A stretch of DNA of 64,000 nucleotides from Saccharothrix sp. ST-888. GTDB taxonomy: Bacteria > Actinomycetota > Actinomycetes > Streptomycetales > Streptomycetaceae. How positions within the stretch are numbered: position 1 is the first letter of the stretch; each line of letters begins with the position of its first letter. The notes beneath the pieces are model-generated. The model saw only the letters and a list, made by a program, of their open reading frames with translations. It made no database searches and was not told the DNA's origin. A program made the position numbers and the translations under genes. Shown here in pieces: positions 35,733-44,765 of the stretch. The stretch spans positions 1 through 64,000 of the forward strand of contig NZ_JYJF01000011.1 in NCBI RefSeq assembly GCF_000955975.1, read 5' to 3'.

Positions 35733-37156
35733 CCAGCACCATGACCTTCGACCCGAGCGCCTTCGACCCGGCCCCCGCAATCGCCACCACAACCACAACC
35801 GTCCCCACCACACCGCCCGCCTCCCCCGGCGCCACCGCGGATGCCGCCGTGGCCAGGATCCTGGCGGCCACCGTCCGCCCGGCTCCCGGTGCGCCACGCG
35901 GCGTGGTGGTGGACTCGCCACCCGGCGCCGGAAAGTCGACGCTGGTGGTGAAGGCCGCCAAGGAGCTGGTCGGCGCGGGCGAGCGGCTGATGATCGTCGC
36001 CCAGACCAACAGTCAGGTGGACGACCTGGTCGCCAGGTTGGCCGAGAAGGGCCCCGAGCTGAGCATCGGCCGCCTGCACGCGAGCGACTCCCGCCCCTCG
36101 CCCGAGGCGCTGCGGCACGCCAACGTCACCCCGTCCGACAAGGTGGGCGCCCTGCTGGAGCACGACGTGGTGATCTCCACGGCCGCCAAGTGGCAGTGGG
36201 TGAAGGCGGAGGCGCCGTGGCGGCACGCGATCGTGGACGAGGCGTACCAGATGCGTTCGGACGCCCTGCTCGCGGTGGCCCGGCTGTTCGAGCGGGCGCT
36301 GTTCGTCGGTGACCCCGGTCAGCTGGACCCGTTCACGGTGGTCGGCACGGACCAGTGGGCGGGGCTCTCGTACGACCCGTCCAGCAGCGCGGTGGTCACG
36401 CTGCTCGCGCACAACCCGGAGATCGAGCCGCACCGGCTGCCGGTCTCCTGGCGGCTGCCCGCCTCGGCGGCGCCGCTGATCTCCTCCGCGTTCTACCCGT
36501 ACGCGCCGTTCCGCTCGGGTACCGGGCCCGGCGAGCGGCGGCTGACGGCATCGGCGGCGTCGGACGGTTCGGCGTTCGACAAGGCGATCGACGAGGCCGC
36601 CGAGCACGGCTGGGCGCTGCTGGAGCTGCCCGCCCGGCACACCGTGCGGACGGACCCGCAGGCCGTCGCCGCCGTGGCCTCGACGGTCGGGCGACTGCTG
36701 GAGCGTGGCCTCACCGCACACTCCGAGCAGGGCACCGCTCCGCTCACCCCCGGCCGGATCGCGGTCGGCACCGCGCACCGGGACCAGGCCGCAGCCGTCC
36801 GCGCAGCGCTGGCCGGGCTCGGTGTGCCGGTGGACCCCGCCGCCGGGCCCGCCGTGACGGTGGACACCGCGAACCGGCTGCAGGGCCGGGAGTACGACGT
36901 CACCGTCGTACTCCACCCGCTCTCCGGCCGGCCCGACGCGACCGCCTTCCACCTGGAGACCGGTCGACTGTGCGTGCTCGCCTCCCGGCACCGGCACGCC
37001 TGCATCGTGGTCGCCCGCGCGGGCATCGCCGAGGTCCTGGACGAGCACCCCGCGACCGAGCCGGTCCAGCTCGGCGTCACCGTCAAGTTCCCGGACGGCT
37101 GGGAGGCCAACTACCGGATGCTGCAACACCTGGAGGAGCACCGGGTCCGGCTGTGA
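35729..37156 (+). CDS. Superfamily 1 DNA/RNA helicase
   Basis: 475 residues, starting in an ATGA overlap with the preceding gene. Helicase motifs in order: I, VVDSPPGAGKSTLV near residues 60-72; Ia, MIVAQTNSQVDDLV; II, HAIVDEAYQM (Walker B DEAY); III, ALFVGDPGQLDPF; IV, HRLPVSWRLP; V, VDTANRLQGREYDVTVVLHP; VI, LCVLASRHRHACIVVAR. The architecture is that of UPF1/DNA2-like SF1 enzymes without extra domains. It would translocate on single-stranded nucleic acid using ATP. The conserved link with the upstream nuclease suggests a joint function. Confidence 0.9.
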   Translation: MTSTMTFDPSAFDPAPAIATTTTTVPTTPPASPGATADAAVARILAATVRPAPGAPRGVVVDSPPGAGKSTLVVKAAKELVGAGERLMIVAQTNSQVDDLVARLAEKGPELSIGRLHASDSRPSPEALRHANVTPSDKVGALLEHDVVISTAAKWQWVKAEAPWRHAIVDEAYQMRSDALLAVARLFERALFVGDPGQLDPFTVVGTDQWAGLSYDPSSSAVVTLLAHNPEIEPHRLPVSWRLPASAAPLISSAFYPYAPFRSGTGPGERRLTASAASDGSAFDKAIDEAAEHGWALLELPARHTVRTDPQAVAAVASTVGRLLERGLTAHSEQGTAPLTPGRIAVGTAHRDQAAAVRAALAGLGVPVDPAAGPAVTVDTANRLQGREYDVTVVLHPLSGRPDATAFHLETGRLCVLASRHRHACIVVARAGIAEVLDEHPATEPVQLGVTVKFPDGWEANYRMLQHLEEHRVRL

Positions 37157-37457
37157 ACCGGACCTGCCACCGGGCGGTGCTCTGCGGGTACCGGCTCCGC
37201 CGCCCTGCGCGCGGCCGGCGCTTCGGGCCGCTGCGGCGCAGCGTGGCCGGGCGGACGCACACCGTGGTGAACCGTCCGACCTGCCGCCCCTGGTCCGCCA
37301 CCCCGGCGCGCGGGCCGGGAATAGCGCTCTGCTCTCACACCGTTCCGCTACGGGCCGCCGCCGAGTGACAATGGACGGCGGCCGATACCGGTGGCCCATA
37401 CCGGCCGCCCATGCCCCGAGGCAGCAACCGACCCCGTCACCCCGGAGGTGTCCCCCC
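37157..37457. other. Intergenic region after the helicase gene
   Basis: 301 nt. GC-rich with several short inverted repeats (for example GCGGCCGGCGCTTCGGGCCGC near 37210-37232), one of which probably ends the helicase transcript. No gene seen. Confidence 0.45.
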
Positions 37458-37877
37458 ATGCCCGATCGCCACTCGCCGGTCTCCGGCCAGAGCGGCCAGC
37501 ACTCCCCGAGCGGCCCCGCCGAATCGGCCGCACCGGGTCCGGGCACCCCCGTCCGCCGGTTGCGCCCGGCCCAGCTGCTCTTCGAGCCGCAGGCAGACGA
37601 GCCCGAACCGGAGCGCTTCTTCGACCTGGAGTCGATCGACGACCCGTCCGAACTGCTGCGCCGCTCGACCGAGTTGACCCTGGCGTTCCGAGTCGCCGCC
37701 GAACGCGCCACCGACTTCCAGGCGATAGCGGCGGCGCAGCTCGCCGACACCCGCCGTTTCGACGCGCTCTCCCCCGTCGAGATCGCCGACCGGGCCGACT
37801 GGACGCCGGACTACGCGGCCCGGATGGTCGAGTACGGGCGCACGCTGCTGCGGCAGCAGGCCGTCGGCGAGCACTGA
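37458..37877 (+). CDS. Hypothetical protein
   Basis: 139 residues from ATG 37458, with GGAGG 9 nt upstream. The first 55 residues are disordered (Ser/Pro/Gly). The rest is helical and acidic: FFDLESIDDPSELLRRSTEL, LAFRVAAERATDFQAIAAAQ, FDALSPVEIADRADWTPDYA. No catalytic motif is visible. It may be a small adaptor; the family is not recognised. Confidence 0.75.
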   Translation: MPDRHSPVSGQSGQHSPSGPAESAAPGPGTPVRRLRPAQLLFEPQADEPEPERFFDLESIDDPSELLRRSTELTLAFRVAAERATDFQAIAAAQLADTRRFDALSPVEIADRADWTPDYAARMVEYGRTLLRQQAVGEH

Positions 37878-38092
37878 CCCCTGCGGGGGCACGGGGGCGG
37901 CGGGCCCGGACTCCGCCCTGCTGGGCGGCGGCGCGCACGGCTCCGCGCACCCCTGGGCAGACGCCCGCCGGGCGGGTCCGCGGGTCGCCAGTGGCATATG
38001 CGGGTGGGAAGGGTACGCCCCCGGTCTCGGAGCTGTCCGGTGAATGCGGCTTTTCTTCCGTACGGCACGGGCCGCGCGCCACGCTGCTGCAC

Positions 38093-38755
38093 GTGGACAT
38101 CTGGACCTATCAATCGGTTGAGTACGTCACGGTCGCCGGCGAGGCGTGGCTGGCCTCGGCGAGCGAGTATCCGAGCAGCATGCGTGCGCTGTGGGAGTCC
38201 CGGCCGTGGGCGCCGTCGGTGCTGCCCTGCGGCCGGGTCTTCGACGTGATCAGCATGCCGTCGCTGTTCGGCCGCAAGGTCCTGGACGAGCTGTGGGCGT
38301 CCGGCCCGGGCTGTGGGCCGGTGGCCCTGTACCGGGGCCGCACTCTGGTCTTCGTCCAGCCGGGCGCGGCGGCCCGGCTGCGGACGCTGCTGGCCTGGGA
38401 GGAGTGGGCCCGCGAGGTACCGCCGCTGCTCTGCCACGGCGCGGGCGACGCGGTGACGGTCCCGCCGGTGCAGCGGATGGTCGACGCGCCCGACTCCCCC
38501 GGCCAGGGTGCCGGTCGCTGGATCGTGGCGCCGGACACCCGGGAGCCCTGGCTGCCCGGCGCCCCCACGGTGCTCTGGGCCTGCGTCCGCGCCTCCAGAG
38601 GCCCGGCGGCCGTCGCCGCCGCCCCGCCGCGCCCGCCGGCCCACGCACAGCTCTCGGTGCCGCCACGGTCACGCAGCCCGCACACCGGGCGTGAGCCGTG
38701 GTCCTCCGCCGGTACGGGCGCCGAGAGCCCGCTGGAGCCGCTGCCCTCCGCCTGA
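38093..38755 (+). CDS. Hypothetical protein resembling streptomycete primase/polymerase-like small proteins
   Basis: 220 residues from GTG 38093; in-frame starts further upstream exist, so the 5' end is uncertain. Core: EAWLASASEYPSSMRALWES, VLPCGRVFDVISMPSLFGRK, GPVALYRGRTLVFVQPGAAA, LLAWEEWAREVPPLLCHGAG. This pattern occurs in streptomycete proteins often annotated as bifunctional DNA primase/polymerase-like, but the catalytic acidic motif of real PrimPol enzymes is not evident, so a polymerase role is doubtful. The last about 60 residues are Pro/Arg/Ser-rich. Confidence 0.65.
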   Translation: MDIWTYQSVEYVTVAGEAWLASASEYPSSMRALWESRPWAPSVLPCGRVFDVISMPSLFGRKVLDELWASGPGCGPVALYRGRTLVFVQPGAAARLRTLLAWEEWAREVPPLLCHGAGDAVTVPPVQRMVDAPDSPGQGAGRWIVAPDTREPWLPGAPTVLWACVRASRGPAAVAAAPPRPPAHAQLSVPPRSRSPHTGREPWSSAGTGAESPLEPLPSA

Positions 38756-38865
38756 GGCCACCGGCACACGGGGGGCGGTGCCGAGCCGCGGTCTCGACCC
38801 GGCCCGGGACCGTATTCGATTTTGGTTCCACCCGAGGGCACTGCTAGAGTCTTCTCTGTCAGCAG

Positions 38866-38939
38866 GCGCCGCTAGCTCAGTTGGTTAGAGCAGCTGACTC
38901 TTAATCAGCGGGTCCGGGGTTCGAGTCCCTGGCGGCGCA
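38866..38939 (+). tRNA. tRNA-Lys (anticodon CTT), copy 1
   Basis: Acceptor GCGCCGC/GCGGCGC, D arm GCTC/GAGC, anticodon loop ACTCTTAAT with CTT, T arm with GTTCGAGTC. CCA is not encoded. TAGAGT (38845-38850) is the likely -10. Identical to three other copies in this window, including an 8-nt GTCAGCAG leader. Confidence 0.97.
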
Positions 38940-38946
38940 CAGACGG

Positions 38947-38980
38947 CCGAAGGCCCCTCGCAGCAGCGAGGGGCCTTCGG
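38947..38980 (+). terminator. Terminator after tRNA-Lys copy 1
   Basis: 15-bp arms CCGAAGGCCCCTCGC and GCGAGGGGCCTTCGG with a 4-nt loop, followed by CGTTTCTCC. Confidence 0.85.
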
Positions 38981-39048
38981 CGTTTCTCCGGTTGCACGGT
39001 GCCCCGAGGTGGGCCGCCCGCTGTGGACGGCCCACCCGGAACGGTCCG

Positions 39049-40710
39049 TCAGCGCCCGCGCAGCGAACGGTAGCCCTCGACCAGGGCTGCGGTGGAGCTG
39101 TCCAGCTGCTCCGTGCCCTCACCGGTCAGCAGCACCGGCTCGATCCGCTTGGCGAGGACCTTGCCGAGCTCGACCCCCCACTGGTCGAAGGAGTCGATGT
39201 TCCAGATCGCACCCTGGACGAAGACCTTGTGCTCGTACAGCGCGACCAGCTGGCCGAGCACCGACGGGGTGAGTTCGGCGGCCAGGATGGTGCTGGTCGG
39301 GTGGTTGCCCCTGAAGGTCTTGTGGGGCACCAGCTCGGCCGGGACGCCCTCCGCCGCGACCTCCTCCGGGGTCTTGCCGAAGGCGAGCGCCTGGGTCTGG
39401 GCGAAGAAGTTGGCCATCAGCAGGTCGTGCTGGGCGACCAAGCCGGGCAGCAGGTCGGCGACCGGCTTGGCGAAGCCGATGAAGTCGGCCGGGATCACCT
39501 TCGTCCCCTGGTGCAGCAGCTGGTAGTAGGCGTGCTGGCCGTTGGTGCCGGGGGTGCCCCAGACCACCGGGCCGGTCTGCCAGGCCACCGGGTTGCCCTG
39601 GCGGTCCACCGACTTGCCGTTGGACTCCATGTCCAGCTGCTGGAGGTAGGCGGTGAACCTGGAGAGGTAGTGCGAGTACGGCAGCACGGCGTGCGACTGG
39701 GCGTCGAAGAACGCCCCGTACCAGACCCCCAGCAGCCCGAGCAGCAGCGGGACGTTCTGCTCGGCCGGGGCGGTACGGAAGTGCTCGTCGACCAGGTGGA
39801 AACCGTCCAGCATCTGGCGGAAGTTGTCCGGGCCGATCGCGATCATCAGCGAGAGGCCGATCGCGGAGTCGTACGAGTAGCGGCCGCCGACCCAGTCCCA
39901 GAACTCGAACATGTTCTCCACGTCGATGCCGAAGTCGGCGACGCCCTGGGCGTTGGTGGAGAGGGCCACGAAGTGCTTGGCGACCGCGTCGAGCCCGCTG
40001 CGCAGCTCGGTCTGCAGCCAGTTCCGGGCCGAGGTCGCGTTGGTGATGGTCTCGATCGTGGTGAAGGTCTTGGAGGCCACGATGAACAGGGTCTCGGCGG
40101 CGTCCAGGTCGCGCACCGCCTCGTGCAGGTCGGCGCCGTCCACGTTGGAGACGAAGCGGACCGTCAGGTCGCGCTGGGCGTAGGAGCGCAGGACCTCGTA
40201 GGCCATCGCCGGGCCCAGGTCGGAGCCGCCGATGCCGATGTTGACGATGTTCCTGATCCGCTTGCCGGTGTGGCCGGTCCAGGCGCCGGAGCGGATCCGG
40301 TCGGCGAAGGCGGCCATCTTGTCCAGCACGGCGTGCACGCCCGGGACGACGTTCTCGCCGTCCACCTCGATGACCGCGCCGCGCGGGGCGCGCAGGGCGG
40401 TGTGCAGGACGGCACGGTGCTCGGTGATGTTGATCTTCTCGCCGCGGAACATGGCGTCCCGCAGCTCGGCGACACCGGTGACCTCGGCCAACTCCCGCAG
40501 CAGGCGCAGGGTCTCGTCGTTGATCAGGTGCTTGGCGTAGTCCACCCGAAGGTCACCGACCTGGAGCGCGTAGCGCTTGCCGCGTTCCGGGTCCGCCGCG
40601 AACAGCCCGCGCAGGTGCTGCTGCCCGATCTCCTCCCGGTGCTTGGCCAGCGCCGCCCACTGCGGCAGCCGGTCCAGCGGGGTACGGCCGCCGACAGGGT
40701 TCTCCGTCAT
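39049..40710 (-). CDS. pgi: Glucose-6-phosphate isomerase
   Basis: 553 residues with AAGGAG 7 nt before ATG 40710. SIS-type sugar isomerase: NIVNIGIGGSDLGPAMAYEV near residue 150, VASKTFTTIETITNATSARN, WDWVGGRYSYDSAIGLSLMI, and near the C-terminus NIDSFDQWGVELGKVLAKRI. It interconverts glucose-6-phosphate and fructose-6-phosphate in the cytoplasm. The length is the usual 550 residues. It is convergent with tRNA-Lys copy 1. Confidence 0.98.
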   Translation of the reverse strand: MTENPVGGRTPLDRLPQWAALAKHREEIGQQHLRGLFAADPERGKRYALQVGDLRVDYAKHLINDETLRLLRELAEVTGVAELRDAMFRGEKINITEHRAVLHTALRAPRGAVIEVDGENVVPGVHAVLDKMAAFADRIRSGAWTGHTGKRIRNIVNIGIGGSDLGPAMAYEVLRSYAQRDLTVRFVSNVDGADLHEAVRDLDAAETLFIVASKTFTTIETITNATSARNWLQTELRSGLDAVAKHFVALSTNAQGVADFGIDVENMFEFWDWVGGRYSYDSAIGLSLMIAIGPDNFRQMLDGFHLVDEHFRTAPAEQNVPLLLGLLGVWYGAFFDAQSHAVLPYSHYLSRFTAYLQQLDMESNGKSVDRQGNPVAWQTGPVVWGTPGTNGQHAYYQLLHQGTKVIPADFIGFAKPVADLLPGLVAQHDLLMANFFAQTQALAFGKTPEEVAAEGVPAELVPHKTFRGNHPTSTILAAELTPSVLGQLVALYEHKVFVQGAIWNIDSFDQWGVELGKVLAKRIEPVLLTGEGTEQLDSSTAALVEGYRSLRGR

Positions 40711-40925
40711 TGGTTGCTCCTTGACTCATCCGGTTTCTCAGATACCGGCAGGGCCCAGCGGGGAGGGTTGCGCGAGGGTCTGGCGGTACGGGGTGCTGTG
40801 CGCCGACTCCGTTGACGGCCTGCCCCGGCAAAGCCTACGCGTCCGGCCCACTCGCCTGGCGCAGCGTCACCTGCGCCTTGGCCACACCGTCCCGGACAGC
40901 GTCACCTGCGCCGTCCGCCACGCCC

Positions 40926-42506
40926 TCAGGTGCTCCGGGAGCGCAGGTCCAGCCCCCGCATCACCCGGTCGGCGATCTCCGGATCGGCGCCGACCTCGCC
41001 CCGGGCCGCCAGCACCTCACGGCGGGAGGCGGCGATCATCTCCTGCTCGACCTCGGCGGCGGCCCGCCACTGGCTCAGCCGCAGCTGCGACTCGGCGGCC
41101 TCCTCCTGCTCGTACTTCTCCGGGCAGAGCCTGGCCAGCCGGTCGTGCTGGCGCTCGCGCAGCCGCTCGGTGATCTCGGGCGGCAGCCGGCGCTCCTCCT
41201 CCAGTTCGGCCAGCCGGTGCAGGCCGGCCCTCGCCGCCCGCCACCACATCTCCCTGACCGCCTGCTCGTGCCGGTCGTGGCCGGCGTCCAGACTGAGCAG
41301 CCGGGCCAGCGCCGGCAGGGTGAGGCCCTGGACCAGCAGGGTGAACAGGACCACGCCGAAGGCGACGAAGACGATCTCGCTGCGTCCGGGGAAGTCCCGG
41401 CCGTCGTTCAGCAGCAGCGGGATACCGAGTGCCAGCGCGACGGTGGCCACCCCGCGCATCCCCGACCACCAGAGGACCACGGTCTCCCGCCAGCTGATCG
41501 GCGTGTCCTCCTCGCCGTGGCTGACCCGCCGGGAGATCCAGGCGGCTGGCAGCAGCCAGATCAGCCGGACCAGGACCACGGTGGCGATCACCCAGGCGGT
41601 GTCGCCGAGCATGCCGCGCCAGCTGCCCCTGACGTCGGCGAGCACGGTGGCCAGTTCGAGCCCGATCAGGCCGAAGGCGACCCCGGTGATCAGGATCTCG
41701 ACGATCTCCCAGAAGGCGTTGCCGACCAGCCGGTACGCGACCTCGTCGGCGTCGGCGGCCCGGTCGGCGAGGTAGAGCGCGCAGACCACCACGGCCAGCA
41801 CGCCGGAACCGTGTGCCGCCTCGGCCAGGACGTACGCGGCGAACGGGACCAGCAGGTTGAGCGCGACCTGCTGGGTGGGGTCGGCCAGCATGCCGGCCAG
41901 CTTGGTGTTGAGCCAGCCGAGTGCGATGCCGACGATCACGGCGACCACGGCGGAGAGGACGAAGCGCAGCGCCGCGTGGGTGGGCGAGAAGTCGCCACTG
42001 ACCACCGCCTCGATGGCCAGCGAGTAGATCACGATCGCGGTGACGTCGTTGAACAGGCCCTCGCTCTCCAGCACCGCCACCAGTCGCCGGGGCAGGCCGA
42101 TACTGCCCGCGACGGCGACCGCCGCGACCGGGTCGGGCGGGGAGACGAGGGCGCCGAGCGCGACCGCGGCGGCCACCGGCAGGGCGGGCACCAGCCAGTG
42201 GAAGACGCCCGCGACGGCCGTGGTGGTGACGACCACCAGGGCGACGGCGAGCAGCAGGATCGAGCGGATGTTGGCCTTGAAGTAGCGCACCGAGGAGCGT
42301 CTGGCCACCGCGAAGATCAGCGGCGGCAGCACCAGCGGCAGGATCAGCTCCGGCTCGACCTTCACATTGGGGATCTGCGGCACCAGGGCCATCACGAGCC
42401 CGATCACCGTCATCAGCACGGGCTGCGGCACGCCGGTCCGCCGTGCCAGCGGAATGGTGACGACCGAGGCGAGCAGGACCACGAACAGCAGCGACAGTTG
42501 GGTCAC
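40926..42506 (-). CDS. Na+/H+ antiporter, CPA1 family
   Basis: 526 residues from GTG 42506 (VTQLSLLFVVLL). About twelve membrane helices: LSLLFVVLLASVVTIPLARR, MTVIGLVMALVP, ILPLVLPPLIFAVARR, ALGALVSPPDPVAAVAVAGS (the conserved ion-binding helix; DPVA is typical), LESEGLFNDVTAIVIYSLAI (ND of the acidic pair), then WSGMRGVATVALALGIPLL. The C-terminal about 110 residues are charged and cytoplasmic. It exchanges protons for Na+ or K+ and serves pH or salt homeostasis. TATGCT (42518-42513) lies 6 nt before the GTG with no Shine-Dalgarno sequence. Confidence 0.93.
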   Translation of the reverse strand: MTQLSLLFVVLLASVVTIPLARRTGVPQPVLMTVIGLVMALVPQIPNVKVEPELILPLVLPPLIFAVARRSSVRYFKANIRSILLLAVALVVVTTTAVAGVFHWLVPALPVAAAVALGALVSPPDPVAAVAVAGSIGLPRRLVAVLESEGLFNDVTAIVIYSLAIEAVVSGDFSPTHAALRFVLSAVVAVIVGIALGWLNTKLAGMLADPTQQVALNLLVPFAAYVLAEAAHGSGVLAVVVCALYLADRAADADEVAYRLVGNAFWEIVEILITGVAFGLIGLELATVLADVRGSWRGMLGDTAWVIATVVLVRLIWLLPAAWISRRVSHGEEDTPISWRETVVLWWSGMRGVATVALALGIPLLLNDGRDFPGRSEIVFVAFGVVLFTLLVQGLTLPALARLLSLDAGHDRHEQAVREMWWRAARAGLHRLAELEEERRLPPEITERLRERQHDRLARLCPEKYEQEEAAESQLRLSQWRAAAEVEQEMIAASRREVLAARGEVGADPEIADRVMRGLDLRSRST

Positions 42507-42783
42507 CGACTCAGCATAAATGTGACAAACCGTCGTTCCCGATCGTCCGGCTGGTTCGTCGGGCCGGTTCGTCCGGCCGGGATTCGCGCTTGATCTCAAG
42601 TCCGCTTCACCTTGCAGACCGACCGCCGGCCGAGAGGCGAGGACGACGGAGCTGCCGGCATCGATCTTCGAGCTGGACGCGGCCGGGCGGGTGTCTCGGG
42701 TCGGGCGTCTCCGGGCAGGCGGGGCGCGTCGGGCCGATTGGAGATTTCGGCCGCTGACCAGGTAATGTTCTCTTCGTCAGCAG

Positions 42784-42857
42784 GCGCCGCTAGCTCAGTT
42801 GGTTAGAGCAGCTGACTCTTAATCAGCGGGTCCGGGGTTCGAGTCCCTGGCGGCGCA
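42784..42857 (+). tRNA. tRNA-Lys (anticodon CTT), copy 2
   Basis: Same 74-nt sequence as copy 1. TAATGT (42763-42768) is the likely -10. No encoded CCA. The GTCAGCAG leader is shared with the other copies. Confidence 0.97.
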
Positions 42858-42863
42858 CCGACA

Positions 42864-42901
42864 GACCGAAGGCCCTTCGCAGCAGCGAGGGGCCTTCGGT
42901 C
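42864..42901. terminator. Terminator between tRNA-Lys copy 2 and the chitinase gene
   Basis: Arms GACCGAAGGCCC and GGGCCTTCGGTC, extended inward by further pairs; it serves both convergent transcripts. Similar in sequence to the copy 1 terminator. Confidence 0.85.
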
Positions 42902-42909
42902 GTTGCGGC

Positions 42910-44550
42910 TCAGCCGAAGTAGCCGTGGAAGTTCCGGGAGAACTCCTGGCCGCCGTACTGGTCCCAGTTGATCGACCAGGTCATCAGGCCGCGCAGGTCG
43001 GGCTGGGTACCGCTGCGGGGGACGTAGCTGCCGCAGTCGGTGGCCTTGGTGAGGCAGTCGAGGGCCTTGTCGACCTCGGTGGGGCTGACGTAGCCGTTGC
43101 CCGCGTAGCTGTTGGCCGGCATCCCGACGGCGATCTGCGAGGGGGCGAGGGCCGGGAACATGTTGCCGGTGTTCCCCGCCACCGGGAATCCCTTGAGCAG
43201 CATGTCGGTCATCGCGACGTGGAAGTCGGCGCCGCCCATCGAGTGGTACTGGTTGTCCAGGCCCATGATCGAGCCGGAGTTGTAGTCCTGGACGTGCAGC
43301 AGGTCGAGGTCGCCGCGCAGTGCGTAGATGACCGGCAGGAAGGCCCCGGCCCGCGGGTCCTGGCCGCCCCATGGACCGGATCCGTAGTACTGGTAGCCGA
43401 GTTGGACGAAGAAGGTCTCCGGGGCCATGGTCAGGACGAACTGCCGGCCGTACTTGGCCTTGAGCGTCTTCAGCGCCGAGATCAGGTTGACGATCACCGG
43501 GGTGGTCGGGTTCTTGAAGTCGGTGTCACCGGTGGCGAGCGAGAGCGAGTGCCCCTCGAAGTCGACGTCGAGGCCGTCCAGGCCCCACCTGTCGATGATC
43601 GCCGAGACCGAGCTGACGAAGGTGTCGCGGGCGGCCGCGGTGGTGAGCCGCACCTCGCCGCTCTGACCGCCGATGGAGAGCAGGACCTTCTTGCCCTTGG
43701 CCTGCTTGGCGGCGATGGCGGCCCTGAAGTCGGCATCCGACTCGGCCCCCGGGCACTCGGTGGCCGGGCAGCGGTTGAAGCGGATGTCCCCGGAGGTCAC
43801 CGAGGTCGGCTCGCCGAACGCGAGGTCGATGACGTCCCAGGCATCCGGTACGTCGGCCATCCGCAGGTAGCCGGAGCCGTTCGCGAAACTCGCGTGCAGG
43901 TAGCCGACCAGCGCGTGCGGCGGCAGACCGCTGCCGGGCGGTGGCGTGCTGGGCGGCGGGGACGTCGGGGGCTGGGAGGTCGGAGGCTGCGAAGTGGGCG
44001 GCTGGGAGGTCGGAGGCGGGCTCGGGGCGCCCGGCCCGTCGAGGGAGACGTCGTCGGCGTAGTAGGTGCCCTGGCCGTACCAGCCGTGGGTGTAGACAGT
44101 CGCACTGGTCTGGCCGGCGCCGGTGGTGAAGCCGACCGAGAGCCGCTGGTACGCCCCGCCCGTCCCCGGCGTCCAGGTGCTGGTGCCGCCGTCCACCCCG
44201 AGGTAGACGTACGAGCCCTTGAGGTAGGCGCTGAGCGTGTACGTGGTGTTCGGCTGCACGGCGACGGTCTGTGAGCACTGCGCGGTGTCGCTCGCCGAGG
44301 CCGCGCCCGCGAGGGCGTAACTGCCGCTGTGGGACTGGCCGGTGACCACGCTGCCGGTGTTCCCGGTGCAGCTCCAGGGGGCGAGGGCGCCGCTCTCGAA
44401 GCCGCCGTTGGCCAGGTACTCGCCCGCTGCGGCGGAGGGGGCCAGGCCGAAGCCGACTGCGACGGCACCGGCTGCGGCGAGGGCCCAGGCGGTGCCGACC
44501 GCGACCAGGCGCCGGCCGGCCGGCGGGCGGGTGGTTCGGGGAGTTCGCAT
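42910..44550 (-). CDS. Secreted chitinase, GH18, with N-terminal carbohydrate-binding domain
   Basis: 546 residues. A Sec signal peptide (RRLVAVGTAWALAAAG ... SAAAGE) is followed by a jelly-roll carbohydrate-binding domain at about 45-170 (LANGGFESGALAPWSCTGNT; YADDVSLDGPG), a Pro/Thr/Ser linker of four PPTSQ-type repeats, and a GH18 barrel from about 210. LDGLDVDFEG is the GH18 signature D-x-D-x-D-x-E, with Glu as acid catalyst; LLSIGGQSGEVRL is the SxGG strand. It degrades chitin outside the cell. It is of the small streptomycete GH18 type. Confidence 0.94.
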   Translation of the reverse strand: MRTPRTTRPPAGRRLVAVGTAWALAAAGAVAVGFGLAPSAAAGEYLANGGFESGALAPWSCTGNTGSVVTGQSHSGSYALAGAASASDTAQCSQTVAVQPNTTYTLSAYLKGSYVYLGVDGGTSTWTPGTGGAYQRLSVGFTTGAGQTSATVYTHGWYGQGTYYADDVSLDGPGAPSPPPTSQPPTSQPPTSQPPTSPPPSTPPPGSGLPPHALVGYLHASFANGSGYLRMADVPDAWDVIDLAFGEPTSVTSGDIRFNRCPATECPGAESDADFRAAIAAKQAKGKKVLLSIGGQSGEVRLTTAAARDTFVSSVSAIIDRWGLDGLDVDFEGHSLSLATGDTDFKNPTTPVIVNLISALKTLKAKYGRQFVLTMAPETFFVQLGYQYYGSGPWGGQDPRAGAFLPVIYALRGDLDLLHVQDYNSGSIMGLDNQYHSMGGADFHVAMTDMLLKGFPVAGNTGNMFPALAPSQIAVGMPANSYAGNGYVSPTEVDKALDCLTKATDCGSYVPRSGTQPDLRGLMTWSINWDQYGGQEFSRNFHGYFG

Positions 44551-44765
44551 GTGGGGGATGCTCCTGCCTCGATACGTGGGGGTGTCCGTGCGCCGGTGGG
44601 GTCGGCGGGGAGCGCATCGCCTCCCGTGTGGACTAGACCACTGAAGCGAAGCCCCGTATCACGTGTCAATGGCCGGGGCGCGGTGGCGTTCTGGCACTCT
44701 GTCCACCCGGCGGGGCACGGGGAGCAGCCCGGGTTGCGGGCCGCCGCAGCCCACCGAAGCATGGA

